From positions 248,001 through 312,000 of the forward strand of contig JAGYXB010001061.1 in the NCBI GenBank assembly GCA_022495005.1: a stretch of 64,000 nucleotides of DNA. The letters run 5' to 3'. Shown piece by piece: positions 13,140-25,355 of this stretch. A program made the translations under genes and the position numbers. The notes under the pieces are model-generated. The model did not search any database. It was not told the origin of the DNA and worked only from the letters and a program-made list of their open reading frames with translations. This stretch comes from Rhyacophila brunnea (taxonomy: Eukaryota > Arthropoda > Insecta > Trichoptera > Rhyacophilidae). How positions within the stretch are numbered: the stretch's first letter is position 1; every line of letters begins with the position of its first letter.

Positions 13140-13447
13140 GTACAATCACAGAACAGATAATCCGATAGGCTATATTCAATAAGCTACATTTTGATGCAGG
13201 GTTTTGAATGTGTGAGTGTCACACGAAAATGAAACACCCATTATGCACGAGTAATAGTGTGTTAATACACCAATATTAAATGAGCGTCAATGCATAAACC
13301 GAGAGCAGTTGTCAGTATTCGACGTATAACGTATTCTTGACACGTGTTTAAGTGTATCCCGGTTCTTCCTTACTCGAGATCGGTTACCTGCTACTCCTTA
13401 CCCGTTAGGTATTTCACTTCCCATAATTTCTGAGTTCCCTGTGTACA
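13140..13447 (+). repeat. Direct repeat family E, copy 1
   Basis: About 308 bp repeated in the same orientation at 14911-15222: ATGCATAAACCGAGAGCAGT, TTCTTCCTTACTCGAG and TTTCTGAGTTCCCTG are shared. Non-coding. Confidence 0.65.
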
Positions 13448-14910
13448 ATGATGAGGTCAAATAATATTTTTTTTAGATCGTTTCTTATACAATAAAGTCC
13501 ACCAAAAATCAGCTAAAAATACGTTACAAACTAGGAAATGCCTTAACATCAGTAACACAACTGATAAAATAAATTAATACATAATAATATAATATTTTTC
13601 TAATGCGAAATATGATACTATTTTTACAAGGAATGTGCTAACACGCCGTGACAGTCGCTGACAATGTAGGTAAGTATAGAAAATTTAACTAGTGTGGTGA
13701 ATAATAATTATGACTCGATTTCCCACGTATTATAATTATATAGGTAGTAGAAGATTCAATTTTGCGTCTCGTCTGAGCAGTCACAAATTAGAGATATACC
13801 TACAATCGCGTGGGGACATTTTACAGGAGTAACGAATTTAATCTCACGCGACGATTACCGAAGTTGATGTGCATTTTTGTATGTAGGAGGAGGATGGGTA
13901 GGTACAAACTGCCCATGACCATTCTCTCCGACTCGAACTAGGCTGCGTAATCTCGCGCGTGCTCTCTGTCACGTGCCTACTTCTACTTGCCTACCTACAA
14001 AATAATGTATGCATCCTGCAATCTTCAAATTATTAATACGCGAAGTTTAGAATTACAACAGCAAACATTGATATTGCAAATAATTGCACGAAGCTAAAGT
14101 ATCAAAATCTATCCTTATGCAACAGTTTAAATTTACTTATGCCGATTAAAATAATGAAAGGGGAACACATTATTAAACATTTGTGTTTTTTTGAAGTTCC
14201 ACAAACGCCTGTCACACACTCCTGCTTATTGTGAAAAGTGGCGTACATTTTCGGGGCTCACGCGTATTCCGGTGTTTTTATGGAAAATGTTTGAAATACG
14301 GGGTAAGACTGTTAGAATGCCATTGTTCTAAAAGTGCGTCAGTAAAATGTGTTCCGTAGCGAACTTACATTTTTTTTGTACGTAGGTAATAGATACTTAT
14401 GTAGGTAGGTATATACAATAGATATACACGAATACAATTTTTTTTTTAAATTTTACTTCAGTAAATATGTAGAATGTAGATTGTCACTTGCGGCTCTTTC
14501 GTCAGCTGATTGCAGAACTGTTCTAACTCACAATTTAAATATTTTAGAAGGGAGTTTTTTGAAACAATATATTTAAATTATTTATTATTTGTATTTATAA
14601 ATGTATAGGTACATTATATTTTAGTAGGATTCTTGGTGAAAATAATGATGCAATGTGTATAAAATATAGATAAAAAAAATAACTTAAATAGGCTGTTTCA
14701 AAAAACACTTTAGTAATTCACTTGTGAGTTAAAATAGTTCTTTATACGATTATTTATTTTAGGCGAATGTTTGTTATAATAGACATAACATGAAATTCCC
14801 AATATTTTTGTCATTAATAGTATTTGTGATAAAATATCAACATCAACAAACCAATACACAATAATATTATTATAGTAGGTACGTATTCCACTTAGTTCAA
14901 TCGATTATAT

Positions 14911-15222
14911 GTACACACACAGAACAGATAATAAATAGAATACCGATAGGCCATATTCAATACGCCGCATGGTGAAGCAGGATTTTTAATGTGTGAGTGT
15001 CCTACGAAAATGATGCACGTGCAATGGTGTGTGTAATACACCAACATTTAATGAGCGTAAATGCATAAACCGAGAGCAGTTTTCAGTATTCGACGTAAAA
15101 CGTATTATTGACACGTGTGTAAGTTTAACCCGGATTCTTCCTTACTCGAGTCGGTTACCTGCTATCGCCTTACCCGTTATGTATTTTAGTTCCCATTATT
15201 TCTGAGTTCCCTGGGTACATAT
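14911..15222 (+). repeat. Direct repeat family E, copy 2
   Basis: Same family as 13140-13447, about 1.5 kb downstream and moderately diverged. The terminal piece TTTCTGAGTTCCCTG also occurs alone near 11728. Confidence 0.65.
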
Positions 15223-15229
15223 TATGTTT

Positions 15230-17260
15230 TCTGAAAAGCTAGGAAAATTTAATTGATATTCTTTTGAAATGAGAATTTCTTTGATTTTTTAATTAATTAA
15301 TTATTGTCAATATCTTCAATAGAAAGATTTGCCATAAAATTAGTATAAATAAATAGCTGTAATATTGAATATTTTGTATCAGTTGATAATGCCCATTGAA
15401 GCGGACGAAACATTTATGAAAAGTTATAAACATACCATATAAAATTGCTCTGAGGAAAACTGCGAGGAAAACTCGATCATCTATGTACATGGATCCATTT
15501 AATCCTCAACTCCTCAATAAGGTATCTATTAAGTAAATTCATTACGAAAAATACCATTAAACAATATTATTGTTTGTTACCAATAAACCAGACATAACAT
15601 GGAAATGTTTTTACCCCAGTCGAACCAAATAATTTTCAGCCAGATAAAGGTTCCAAAAGATCTTGCGAATTAATTAGTTCAAGGTTTCCTCCAAACAAAA
15701 AAGGTTAGGAATCACTAGAGAAGAATTCTAGATATAATTATCTATGTATGTATGCACTTACACTCTAAAAAAAAGCACACGCAGCAGAAGTATTATTATC
15801 TTCTGTAGTGTAAATGAAAATACAGTCGTAGTTTGTATGGAAGTACATACTTACTATTTGATACCATCTATCGGAATATTAAATTTGAAGATAGCCATAA
15901 TAATACAATGGAATATTATTTCAATGTATAACGGTTACCCTGTAACGACGTAGGTATGGACGCGTATCTATTCAAATATTTGTACATTTCTACGCATCCA
16001 AATAAAGTTTGAGTGTAAAAGGTCCCCCAAGAGATAATATCAAAAATACTCTTACAGGTTTATGCCACTATAAATGAGCGATAAGACTTTTAATTACACA
16101 CCTTTGTAGTATTAACAATAAAAATAATAACAGTTAACTGATAAGACTGTTTTAAAACACTAACGATTTAATGAGCCAATCCCTATGATTTCAATTTAAC
16201 AGATGGAAACGGACAGCAAACACGGGGATTTTGGGGATACTCGACCAAAACTAAGTACCTATGGATTGGAAAACGGCAGCACTGGATCATCCGGGATGGA
16301 GTAGGTTTCTGAAGGGGGCCAAGATCCGCAAATAGTCGTGGTGTGTAATATTTCCTGATTGTTAAAGCCAATGAAATCTAGTGCCAATGCAATAAGTGTG
16401 TTACTTTGCCTGTACCTACGCCATGATTTCGATAAAATGAATACTAAAACGTTTAAACCGTGTTATTCGGATTGTATTCTTCAGTTACTAAATTATTTCT
16501 CGAAGGCTTTAAAATGCCTATGAGGAATGTTGAAATCATATTTTTATATCGCCCAAAATATTACGACTTATAATAATAATTGTATACAGTGCGAGAGAAG
16601 GGATGGAAATATGAACAATTAGTTACTTAAATATGATACCTACCTCAAAGCTAAAGTGATACATTTGAATAAAATGCGTTTTTAAATAAATAAACATTTG
16701 AATATCATCTAAATATGAGCTAAGTATATTTAATTTAGGTATTGAGAAATTCTGTCAGAAACCATTATTTCTACTTTTGAGATATTTCCGTATATCAACG
16801 ATTATAGGTGAGCAATTTTGCTGATAGATGTTGCCAAGCAACACGGCGTTGCAAACTGTGGTGAATCTTGCCTGTCTCCAACTGATAGCGACTAGAATCA
16901 GGCAAGATCCATCACTAAATTTGCGTCAATTTGTCCATTTGCTGCAAATTGCAGCGTCGTGTGGCCTAACCCTAATGTGTGATAATCGAAATATCTCAAA
17001 ACACTATTTTGCGATCGACTCATCGATATGTGTGAAGCAGAGAAGAGACGAGTCGAATCAACACCGTTGGTACATTTTACACAGAAACCAATACAAACTC
17101 AATCTTCTCGTTGTCTAAAAGTAGTGATGTCAGACGTATCTCCTTTTCATTACGCACGCAGTTAACTCTTACCACCCTACAGGCTAGAAAGTCTATCCTG
17201 AAGGATTCTAATAGGACCTAGTAGAATCCAATATAATAATTACATTATCCAAAATAAAAC
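15230..17260. other. Mostly non-coding stretch with a possible LINE relic near 16200
   Basis: Plus-strand 16195-16350 reads KRTANTGILGILDQN and DWKTAALDHPGWSRFLKGAK, which resembles the C-terminal tail of some insect LINE ORF2 proteins (W..AALDR.GWR). The 96-codon frame at 16828-17118 has no family resemblance. Nothing else stands out. Confidence 0.3.
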
Positions 17261-17265
17261 ATAAA

Positions 17266-17590
17266 GCGTCAATGACATTGATCTACTTTAAGAGCTGCTT
17301 GTTGGCGAATTTACAATCTGCCTGTAAAGTCAATCTACTGAGAAAAGTTGAAAGCCGGTCAACTTTACACGCTACACGCCGGTGTGTGGGCCTACTGCGT
17401 CTCCGCAGTAGAGCGTAGTAGCGACCTCCCGGTAAAAAAGAAACTACGTTCTGTCAAAATAGTCGCTAGCTTGTTGGCTTCTCAGCGAATGGAAAGTTTT
17501 GTGTGTCATCATCACAATCGCAGTAGCTGAATCGCCCGCTTTTAAATTCGCCAACAAACAGCTTGTAAAGTAGCTCAATGTAATTGACGC
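17266..17590 (+). repeat. TIR family A, copy 2
   Basis: Starts GCGTCAATGACATTGATC and ends ATTGACGC, with the family interior CACGCTACACGCCGG and GCGACCTCCCGG. It is missing about 35 bp after the left arm relative to copies 1 and 3. Confidence 0.75.
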
Positions 17591-18266
17591 ATAAGTACTT
17601 TTTTTTAAAGTCGTGTATTACATCCAATTATATTGACGTTTCTCAATCATTGGACCTGCAAATATTTGTTTTATATTTATGCATACTTCACGAATATGCA
17701 ATTTTAAATTTTGCGCCAGATTATTGGAAAACAGTGATCATAGTATATTATGACGTAAAAGGTTAAGTATCTAATCACACTAATTGGAATCTTATCAGAA
17801 TCATAATGGGAAGTCGGAAATCGGATTAAAATAAACAGCACTATTAATAACTACATATTGTAATATTATTATTGATAGACGTAGCTACCGGCGTTTTCTA
17901 CGTGGGACTGGATTCCTCAAATACCTACTAGGCCTACGAAGACAACTCAACAGTCAACTTGCAGGTTCATTCATCGAGAAAAGGGATGGTGCACGAATTC
18001 ATTTGCCGACCCTGCCTATCCTGTTCTACAAAACCGGTTTTAAGATTACACCGCGCTGTGCAGAAACTATAAGGGTTAAGAAAAGGCACAGTACCCATCC
18101 GTGCCTAGTATATTTTATACTATAACGAGCACATTCAAAACTGGCAGCTCCAGAGTGCATTTAAATTATTATGTATCGCTATTAGGTATTCAATTTAATA
18201 CCCACCATTTTAATTTGGTGATGTTGTTCCGTTAATGTATTACGTAGTTAATTAATTATCTATTAG

Positions 18267-18519
18267 CAATGACGTTCCGTATGTGTAGGGAGGTCATGCG
18301 TTGCATATGTGCGGCACATTTTATTAAAGGGCGGCGAATGAAGGAACGAGTACAAATACCACAATCTTTGAGAGGAATGACGGTTTTCCATGAAGGTTGC
18401 GGTCGTTTCATTGGAAAGTATCGGCATGTTAGTTGATAAAATAATCAAAAATTTAAAAATGGAAGGAGACGGCATTCTAAGTCTACTTAAGGGCGGCACT
18501 TTAACTAGAAACGTCACTG
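18267..18519. mobile_element. hAT-like MITE, uninterrupted relative of the 34028-35852 element
   Basis: The ends are CAATGACGTTCC and, inverted, CAGTGACGTTTC. The 8-bp flanks TCTATTAG (18259-18266) and TTTATTAG (18520-18527) differ at one base. It holds GGCATTCTAAGTCTACTTAA, the same sequence and TTAA that the foldback targeted in the 34-kb copy. Confidence 0.65.
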
Positions 18520-18534
18520 TTTATTAGTCCAACC

Positions 18535-18798
18535 CAGTGGTCTTCAAACTGTGTTCCGCGGCACCTCTCTGTGGGTTCCGCGAGTCAAAAAAAATCGACA
18601 AATAGACCTAGACCAAAGTGTGTAAAAAATGTAGATATTATTATTTATTTTATTATTACTTATCTATTTATTATTAATTATTTATTAGTTTTATTATTAT
18701 TTTAAGATATATTTTTCTAAGTAATGATGGAATGGGGTTCCCTAAGAAAACTTGTAAATCTAAGAAATCCATGAGTCGACAAAGTTTGAAGACCACTG
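18535..18798. mobile_element. hAT-type MITE with TIR CAGTGGTCTTCAAACT
   Basis: A 264-bp element whose left end CAGTGGTCTTCAAACT is repeated inverted at the right (AGTTTGAAGACCACTG, with an extra A). The flanks GTCCAACC and GTCTAACA are an imperfect 8-bp duplication. It lies only 15 bp from the preceding hAT-like MITE. The interior is AT-rich and non-coding. Confidence 0.65.
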
Positions 18799-19331
18799 GT
18801 CTAACACGATCTGCAGTGGCGTGTCTACGGACGTGGAGGTCCGACAAACTATCTGATTTTGAAGCCCCCCACGATAAAAAATAAAATAAAAACCATAGAT
18901 CAGATTCTTTACCCAAAAATATATATTTGGGGAAGGCACCGACACATAATAATATTAGAATTTAATTGTTTGTGTACCTACATATTTGTTGGTAATGTTA
19001 TGTTATGGATGTTAGTTGCAGCGATTTTGTTATGGTTTGGGTAATATTTTATACTTTATTTTAAAAAACGCATCGTTTAAAAGTTTGGCATATTTAGTGA
19101 ATTTGGTAATTGTTTGAACTGTTAAACCTCACTTTTAAATCTTCCGACGAATCGATTGCATCATATTATTAATTTCATCAATATCATCTCATCCATTCCC
19201 GATCCACTGCTGGATGGAGAGCTATTTTTGCTGTTAATAGTAAATAATTATTGTGAAATAGGTAATTATTGTCAGGACATAAATAACGGTGGTTTATACC
19301 GGGGATACAATTAAAAACTACCAAATTCTTA

Positions 19332-19487
19332 TGCCGGGTCCACACTGGCAACATGTCGCGCGACAACCTCGTTAAATTTTACGATAATCATCATAATTAC
19401 TTAAGAAATTTTACGATAATAATTATCATACTTATCGTAAAATTTAACGAGGTTGTCGCACGACATGTTGCCAGTGTGGACCCGGCA
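19332..19487. mobile_element. Harbinger-type palindromic MITE, TSD TTA
   Basis: A 156-bp near-perfect palindrome beginning TGCCGGGTCCACACTGGCAA and ending with its complement, flanked by TTA at 19329-19331 and 19488-19490. The arms run about 50 bp before further internal inverted pairs. The 3-bp TWA duplication is typical of PIF/Harbinger. The open frame across it is incidental. Confidence 0.8.
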
Positions 19488-20402
19488 TTAAAAAAAGATC
19501 AAATATTACCCAAGTATAACAAATTAAAAAAAAATACTCATTACATTAGTTAGATAAAGGATTTTATTTATGGTTCTTTTTATCGTACGTCAGGCCTCCA
19601 CATTCCTAAATCCGGGATATATAATAACAATAACATAATATGCTCTGTCTTGAAGAGCAAATTACGAGCTATTATTGTCAGCCATTCCTAATCGATTAGG
19701 ATCTTGGTCTATCTAGGACTAGGTATATCTTTGAAAAAACAATATGTGCTTCGAACCTGCACCTACGGCTTCACACACCACAGTAAGGTAATAATTCTTT
19801 AAAATAAAAAATACGTGAAAAGTTGTAAGGCAGAAGTTATTGATGGTAATTGTTCTATAATATAATTGCTAAATAATCTTTAAAAATATAAATTATTACA
19901 AGTAGGGTAGGTAGGTACCTACCAAACGTTCTTTTGTCTATTATATTGCATTGTGTATCTGCATCTTACGAGACGTGACTTACTAAAATACTGCAATCGT
20001 TCGTTAATCACTCATCAGTTCATCACATTACTAATTTTCATTTTCTCTTAAAAACATAATGTCTAATTTTATTTTCACAGTTAGTAGCTTCCTGTGCAAT
20101 ACAAATTTATATGCATGAAGCAAGCGTGCTTGCTAAACTCAACTTGATCCGACAAAACTATTATAATAATGTACATCCCAGAAATGAGTCAACCAGTAAT
20201 ACTAATTGTTGTGATAAATTATTGGGATTGATAAAAAATGAATTTGCCTCATTCAACCAGCAGATCGCAAAGCAAGCAAATCAATAGTCTGTGGACATCA
20301 ATGGCGAAGGGTGGAGGTAGGCTGTTAAGATCCGCTATAAATGGTGGACACTAAACTTTTTCAGTTATACGTATTTGTTTTCATTGAAATAAGACTATAA
20401 TT

Positions 20403-20780
20403 TTACAGATGGTTTTAGTTAGTTTTTAAAATTCAATTAAACCCTGCGAAAACTAATCCATAATAAATAATAGTAAAAAAATACTCGTCTATCTATAAAA
20501 TATCTAAAATATGCAAATAAATCATAAATAACTCTGGATATTTTATAGATAGAATAATATCTTTAACTATTATTGTTTGGTTTAGGCGGGGCTTAATGAA
20601 TTTAAATAAAATGAACCAACAATATTGTGTAATATGTATTCTTAATCAAACGAAAACAATAAGAATCAATGGAAAAGCGTGTACAATTTTGTCGTTTCGC
20701 CCAAAATATACCAAAACTATTATGGTTTGGTTTAGGCAGGGTTTAATTGATTTTTAAAAACTAACTAATACCATCTGTAA
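20403..20780. mobile_element. Nested 378-bp MITE inside the transposon's left TIR, 3-bp TSD ATT
   Basis: Both ends read TTACAGATGGTWTTAGTTAG inward, and the similarity continues into TTTTTAAAA and CAATTAAACCCTGC. The flanks are ATT at 20400-20402 and 20781-20783. Removing the insert and one ATT gives AGACTATAATTGAAGATC, matching the intact opposite terminal repeat (AGACTACAATTGAAGATC), so the boundaries are well supported. Non-coding. A second internal inverted pair (TCTATCTATAAAATATC) adds hairpin potential. Confidence 0.85.
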
Positions 20781-21156
20781 ATTGAAGATCTTGGCATAAA
20801 AACATCAAATGTCCACTTTTTTCCATTTTCATTTTATTGCATTTCTATATTCCCTGTGTATGGTTACATACAACTGTGCAAAGATATATTTTTTAAAAAA
20901 ATCGTAAGTCCCTCAAATCCGCTCTCAAAAATATGCCACTTTTCTAAAAACAGCAATAGTCCAAGGAATTTTGTTTGAAAACAACAAAGGTCCAGTAGTT
21001 CCACACTTTTATCACCAGGCGGCGTTAGGCGGCGTTAGGCGTTAGTATACATTCCATACTTGTTAGTGCCTGACCTGTCAAAATTATCTTTCATTCGTTC
21101 AGTCATTGGCATTGCCATTTTATGAAGTTCCTTAACGATTGTTTGTATATTTTATC

Positions 21157-23358
21157 ATGGAATGTAATAGGATACAGACATCCGAAACGCCTCGTAAGAG
21201 AAAAGTTAATAAAACCAAGCAAACATTAATAAAAACCGCCAAAATAAAGGGAAGTGATCATGTCAATCATGTTGGGAAACGACTCTCAAAAAAAGTTATC
21301 GGTGAAGATTGCAGGTAGGAATAATTATGTTTTCATAACATATATTCAATTAAAAACTTATACATTATTAATACGTACTAAAATATTTACCATGCTGAAT
21401 AGTTTGTGTGATTAAATTTAGTTCACAATGGCTGTGATTACTTTGAAGTTATGACTTCTTTCGAATGCAAAGCATTGTATTTACTATGTTGTTTTATGTA
21501 AATGTATGTATGATTGTAATAAAGTATATTATGTAGGATTGTACTTAATTGATTATTATGTTTCCAGGTGCAAGAGGTTTCATTGTTTTACAAAAATAAA
21601 TGAAGATTTACGGAAAGAAATATTTGAGAATTTTTATGAAATGGATTCTAAAAATCAACAAGATGGCTATATATCTGGATGTATAGAAGTAGTACCGATC
21701 AAGAGAAGACGTCCGAGAAAAAATACTCCGATAATAATAAATGATGTCAATGATCATGGTATATTCAAGCATTCAGCATCATATAAATATAAAGTGAGTA
21801 TTCATTGAATTAATAAAAAATGTACATTCAAATTAGGCATTACACCTATTATACCTAATGATAATGTGTTTGAAAAACTAATTATTTTTTCTCTTTATTT
21901 ACTTTAGATACGATCTACATCTGATGGTATTAACGAAGAAGTCTGTATGAAGGCATTTGTGGCAATACATGGTATTACGCATTCCCGGCTGCGACGTATT
22001 CAAGACAACATCACATTTTCGGGTTCGGCTTCTATGGACAAACGAGGAAAGCATCCAAATCGCCCAAGAGCAGTGCCTGAATCAGTGATTCAGTTGATTC
22101 ACATTCATATACAATCATTTAAGGCACGTCAAAGTCATTATTCTTTCGCGAAAAATAAGAATGTTAGGTATCTTCCGGAAAATTTGACTATTATGAAAAT
22201 GCACGAGATGTTTTTAAGTAAATACAGGCTTCAACTAAACTATGACACATACTACAGAGTATTTACAACTAGATATAATTTGTCATTTGGAGCTCCTCGA
22301 AGCGATACGTGTTCATACTGTGATTCAGTTACAACCAAACTGAAATTACCCGATCTCTCTGAAGATGAAAAACGTAAGATTGAGATAGATTATCAACTTC
22401 ACCTGGCTAAAGCACAACAGTTTACTACAACGAAGCGAAGATTAAAAGAACTCGCAAGTGGTTCAAGTGATACCACAGTCATATCGTTTGATTTTATGCA
22501 AAATTTGCCTTTACCGAATATGGTAACAAATGCGGTATTTTATTCCAGACAGCTATGGTATTACATTTTTGGGATACATGACCTAGCCAGAAATGATGTA
22601 TATATGTACACGTATCATGAAGGATTCGCCAAACGAGGTCAAAATGATGTAACATCTTTGTTACTACATTACATAAACCACCATCTGCCAGCAGGCACGA
22701 AAACATTGTATATTTTGAGTGACGGATGTGCTGGACAAAACAAAAATTTTGTTATGATTTGGTTTTGGTATATGGTGGTACATGTATTAAAAAAAATTGA
22801 ACGAGTCATCCATATATTTCCTATCAGAGGGCACACATTTTTACCAAATGACGCTGACTTTCATTTGTTCAGCAGTGCAAGGAAAACAATCCTTGCAGAC
22901 GTGCCAGAGGATTGGGATAAAGTTGTATTGGATGCCAGAAAAACTCCTGGGCCCTTTATTCTGGAGAAACCGGAGCAAAAAGATTTTTAAATATTAAAGA
23001 TACGTTAAAGCCTTACTTTAAGTCATCCTTCGGCAGAGATTTTCATCTTAGGCAAGTTAGAATGTACAAAATAGACAAGGATTGTAAGGGAGAAGTGCTT
23101 TGCAAACATCTCAGTTTCTCTGGACTGTGGGATAGATTCAATATAGTGAAAAGACATCAAATGCCAGTCACGATTGCATTTAAGCCAGCATATGATGGCT
23201 TAATTCCATTGAAAGGCGCAAAGAAAAAAGATATTTTAAAATTAACTAAGTATTTACAAAATCCAATAAATGCATCATTTTATGAAAATTTGCCGTGTGA
23301 CAATGATACAAATGATAACGTTGAAGAAGACAGTGAAGGTGTGAGTGATCAAGACTAA
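21157..23358 (+). pseudogene. Transposase of the 20299-23931 element; three exons, one frameshift
   Basis: Exons are 21157-21314, 21568-21793 and 21908-23358, joined by CAG|GTAGGA to TTTCCAG and AAA|GTGAGT to CTTTAG. The protein would be about 611 residues. Order: basic N-terminus; Cys-rich CRCKRFHC across the first junction (about 52-59); CSYC pair (about 263-266); candidate catalytic blocks VISFDFMQNLPLP (Asp ~323), YILSDGCAGQNKN (Asp ~400) and GHTFLPNDADF (~443); acidic C-terminus. These resemble a family of uncharacterised insect proteins with a DUF7869-like RNase-H fold (from memory). At 22984-22988 a run of five T breaks the frame after EQKDF; one more T would restore continuity into LNIKDTLKPYF. 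It is therefore a recently damaged copy or a homopolymer sequencing error. A polyadenylation signal (AATAAA) lies near 23523. Confidence 0.75.
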
Positions 23359-23999
23359 TCAGTAGTAATATGCACATGATTGATTTTATTTTAAATATTT
23401 AATTGAAGATTTTTTTAAAACATGTAAGTACGTAGCTTAATAATTGGTTATGATGTGTCAAAACCTTCTTAAATGTAGTATTATGATTAAAAAATAACAG
23501 AAATATATATTTTTTGTTTTATTTAATAAAATTATAATTTTATTCATACTATTTGCTTTTCCATGTTTTCAATTTTGTTATAAAAACGACAAAGGTCCAA
23601 AAATTGTGTAAAAACAGCAAATGTCACATTCATTTCTTTTTAAATATCTATTTAACAAACATCAATTTGATATTTTATTTACATACATACAGTGCATATA
23701 AGGCTCCTCCATGAATCTTCATTGTCAAATTATTAAAAATGTGTTTGACAACCAAGATATTATGTTTTTACCCTCTCCTGAAAAAAATGACCTTTGTGAC
23801 ATTTGCTGTTTTTATGCCAAGATCTTCAATTGTAGTCTTAGTTCAATAAAAACAAATACGTATGACTAACAAAGTGTAATGTGCACTTTTTGTAGCGGAT
23901 CTTAACAGCCTACCTCCACCCTTCGCTACTGGTGGACATAGTATGTACCTACTCTAGTGACATTTATTTGACATAATAAACATAAGATTGTACGTAAAG

Positions 24000-24900
24000 T
24001 AATGTGAACTAAAATTTAATATTGTGATTAGATAATGCAAGTGCCAGGATTAATAATGAAGTAAGTTAATTAAACAAAAGTTTTTAGCGAGTCACGAGAA
24101 CTAAATACCAAAATACCTACAGTTCTATTGATAGTCACAAATTTACATGATTGTTTGTTTATATATTACGAAACTACTGTTTCGTTTTATGTCATACAAT
24201 ACTAATGTATTAAAGTATAGTCCGATTACTATAATCTTACCTGCATACGAGTACCTAGGTGCCATAAGACGAAACAAACATTAATAGGTACCACGGAAGA
24301 AAAATTGTTTTAAGACTATACCTTTTGAAAAAAAAAATTGAAAAATTTGTGAATAGTTATTGTATACATGTACGTACCTTTCTATGTTCATACGTCCTGT
24401 ACTCAAAATTTAATTTAAAAGAATGTTTTTTTTTCGTTTAAAAAATCAATAGAACAGAATTTGATATGAAGCACAAAACGTTTATAGTGACAAAGAAAAC
24501 CAGGAAAGTCAAAAAATCAATTCCTGTAAACGTGTAAAATGAAGAATAATCCGTCTATGTGTAATGAATGAATTAAGTTACTTACTTACTAGTAGAAAGA
24601 CCCAAATTAAAAACGTAGCCAGTATGTAATAATATTGTAATAACATTAAATAGAATATAGGTACACTCACTGGATTTATTAATTGTACACTTGTACTTGG
24701 ATCGTAAACAAAAAAGGTGTGTAGTATTTATTTTTTTAAACGTCACAATACTTGAAATGTATGTCTAGTCACATAACGAAAGACTTAATTGAGGGCGTGT
24801 ATTTCTTCGACCTGTCCATTCAGAAAATTTTGGATTTTCAAGGAAATAGCTGGAAAACCTACAGACGAAAATAGACCAGGAAAAGTCTAAGCGAGAGTGA
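24000..24900. other. Non-coding interval, presumably intron of the gene starting at 25421
   Basis: AT-rich, without confident minus-strand exons. Donor-like sites occur (for example inverse of CTTACCTGCAT near 24240), but the attached frames are unconvincing. If the unrecognised gene continues left, this is its second intron. Confidence 0.35.
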
Positions 24901-24953
24901 AAGTCAATACTAAATTTAGAGGGCAGAACGGGACAATTCCGGGTTGGACTTAC

Positions 24954-25011
24954 TTGAATCCGGGCGGTCCACTTCGTCGTCAGATTCTGTCCCCGAGTCG
25001 TGGCCGTCTAC
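24954..25011 (-). CDS. Second exon of the unrecognised gene (acidic segment)
   Basis: A 58-bp exon bounded by acceptor GGTTTACAG|GTAGAC and donor TTCAA|GTAAGT, both strong. In phase with exon 1 it reads VDGHDSGTESDDEVDRPDS, a Ser/Asp/Glu-rich stretch like a CK2-type phospho-acidic linker. The local GC content is clearly higher than in the flanking introns. It ends in phase 1. Confidence 0.55.
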
Positions 25012-25355
25012 CTGTAAACCGTAATCAAACATCAATAAATTGGTAAACAGAAAACTCTTCTAAATCACTCGGCAGTCAGCCATATTTGACGCCGTTCGGC
25101 TGTCAAATTTACACCTTTAACGCAGGTTTTCTTACTAAATTATCACTGGAGAATACATAAAATAGATCAGTATAGTCAGCGGAGGCTTCTGGTATCGTCA
25201 GGTCGCGAGGAAACTTGAATATTCGAACAGTAAATAACCGAATCCTTTGTTCTCTTCGGGCTGAGAGGCAGCCATTTTCTACACCGCTGTGACCTTCATA
25301 AAACATTTGACCTGACACTAAATAAACCCAAGAACTTTATTAATTCAATACACAC

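Larger units (their letters stand above)
20299..23931 (+). mobile_element. Near-complete DNA transposon, 8-bp TSD, long TIRs, DDE-type transposase
   Basis: The element is flanked by GTGGACAT at 20291-20298 and 23932-23939, an exact 8-bp duplication. The ends read CARTRGCGAAGGGTGGAG inward. A further block of the terminal repeat reads TAGGCTGTTAAGATCCGC, and weaker similarity continues for over 100 bp (TACGTATTTGTTTT, then TTGAAGATCTTGGCATAAAA). A three-exon transposase gene lies between. The 8-bp duplication and CA ends resemble hAT, P or Zisupton-type elements, but the protein lacks features I associate with classical hAT transposases. The left terminal repeat is split by a nested MITE at 20403-20780. 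Confidence 0.85.

Noticed and set aside
16828..17118. 96-codon plus-strand frame as a small gene
   Set aside because: No family match, no splice context, and the sequence contains inverted fragments, suggesting a decayed repeat.
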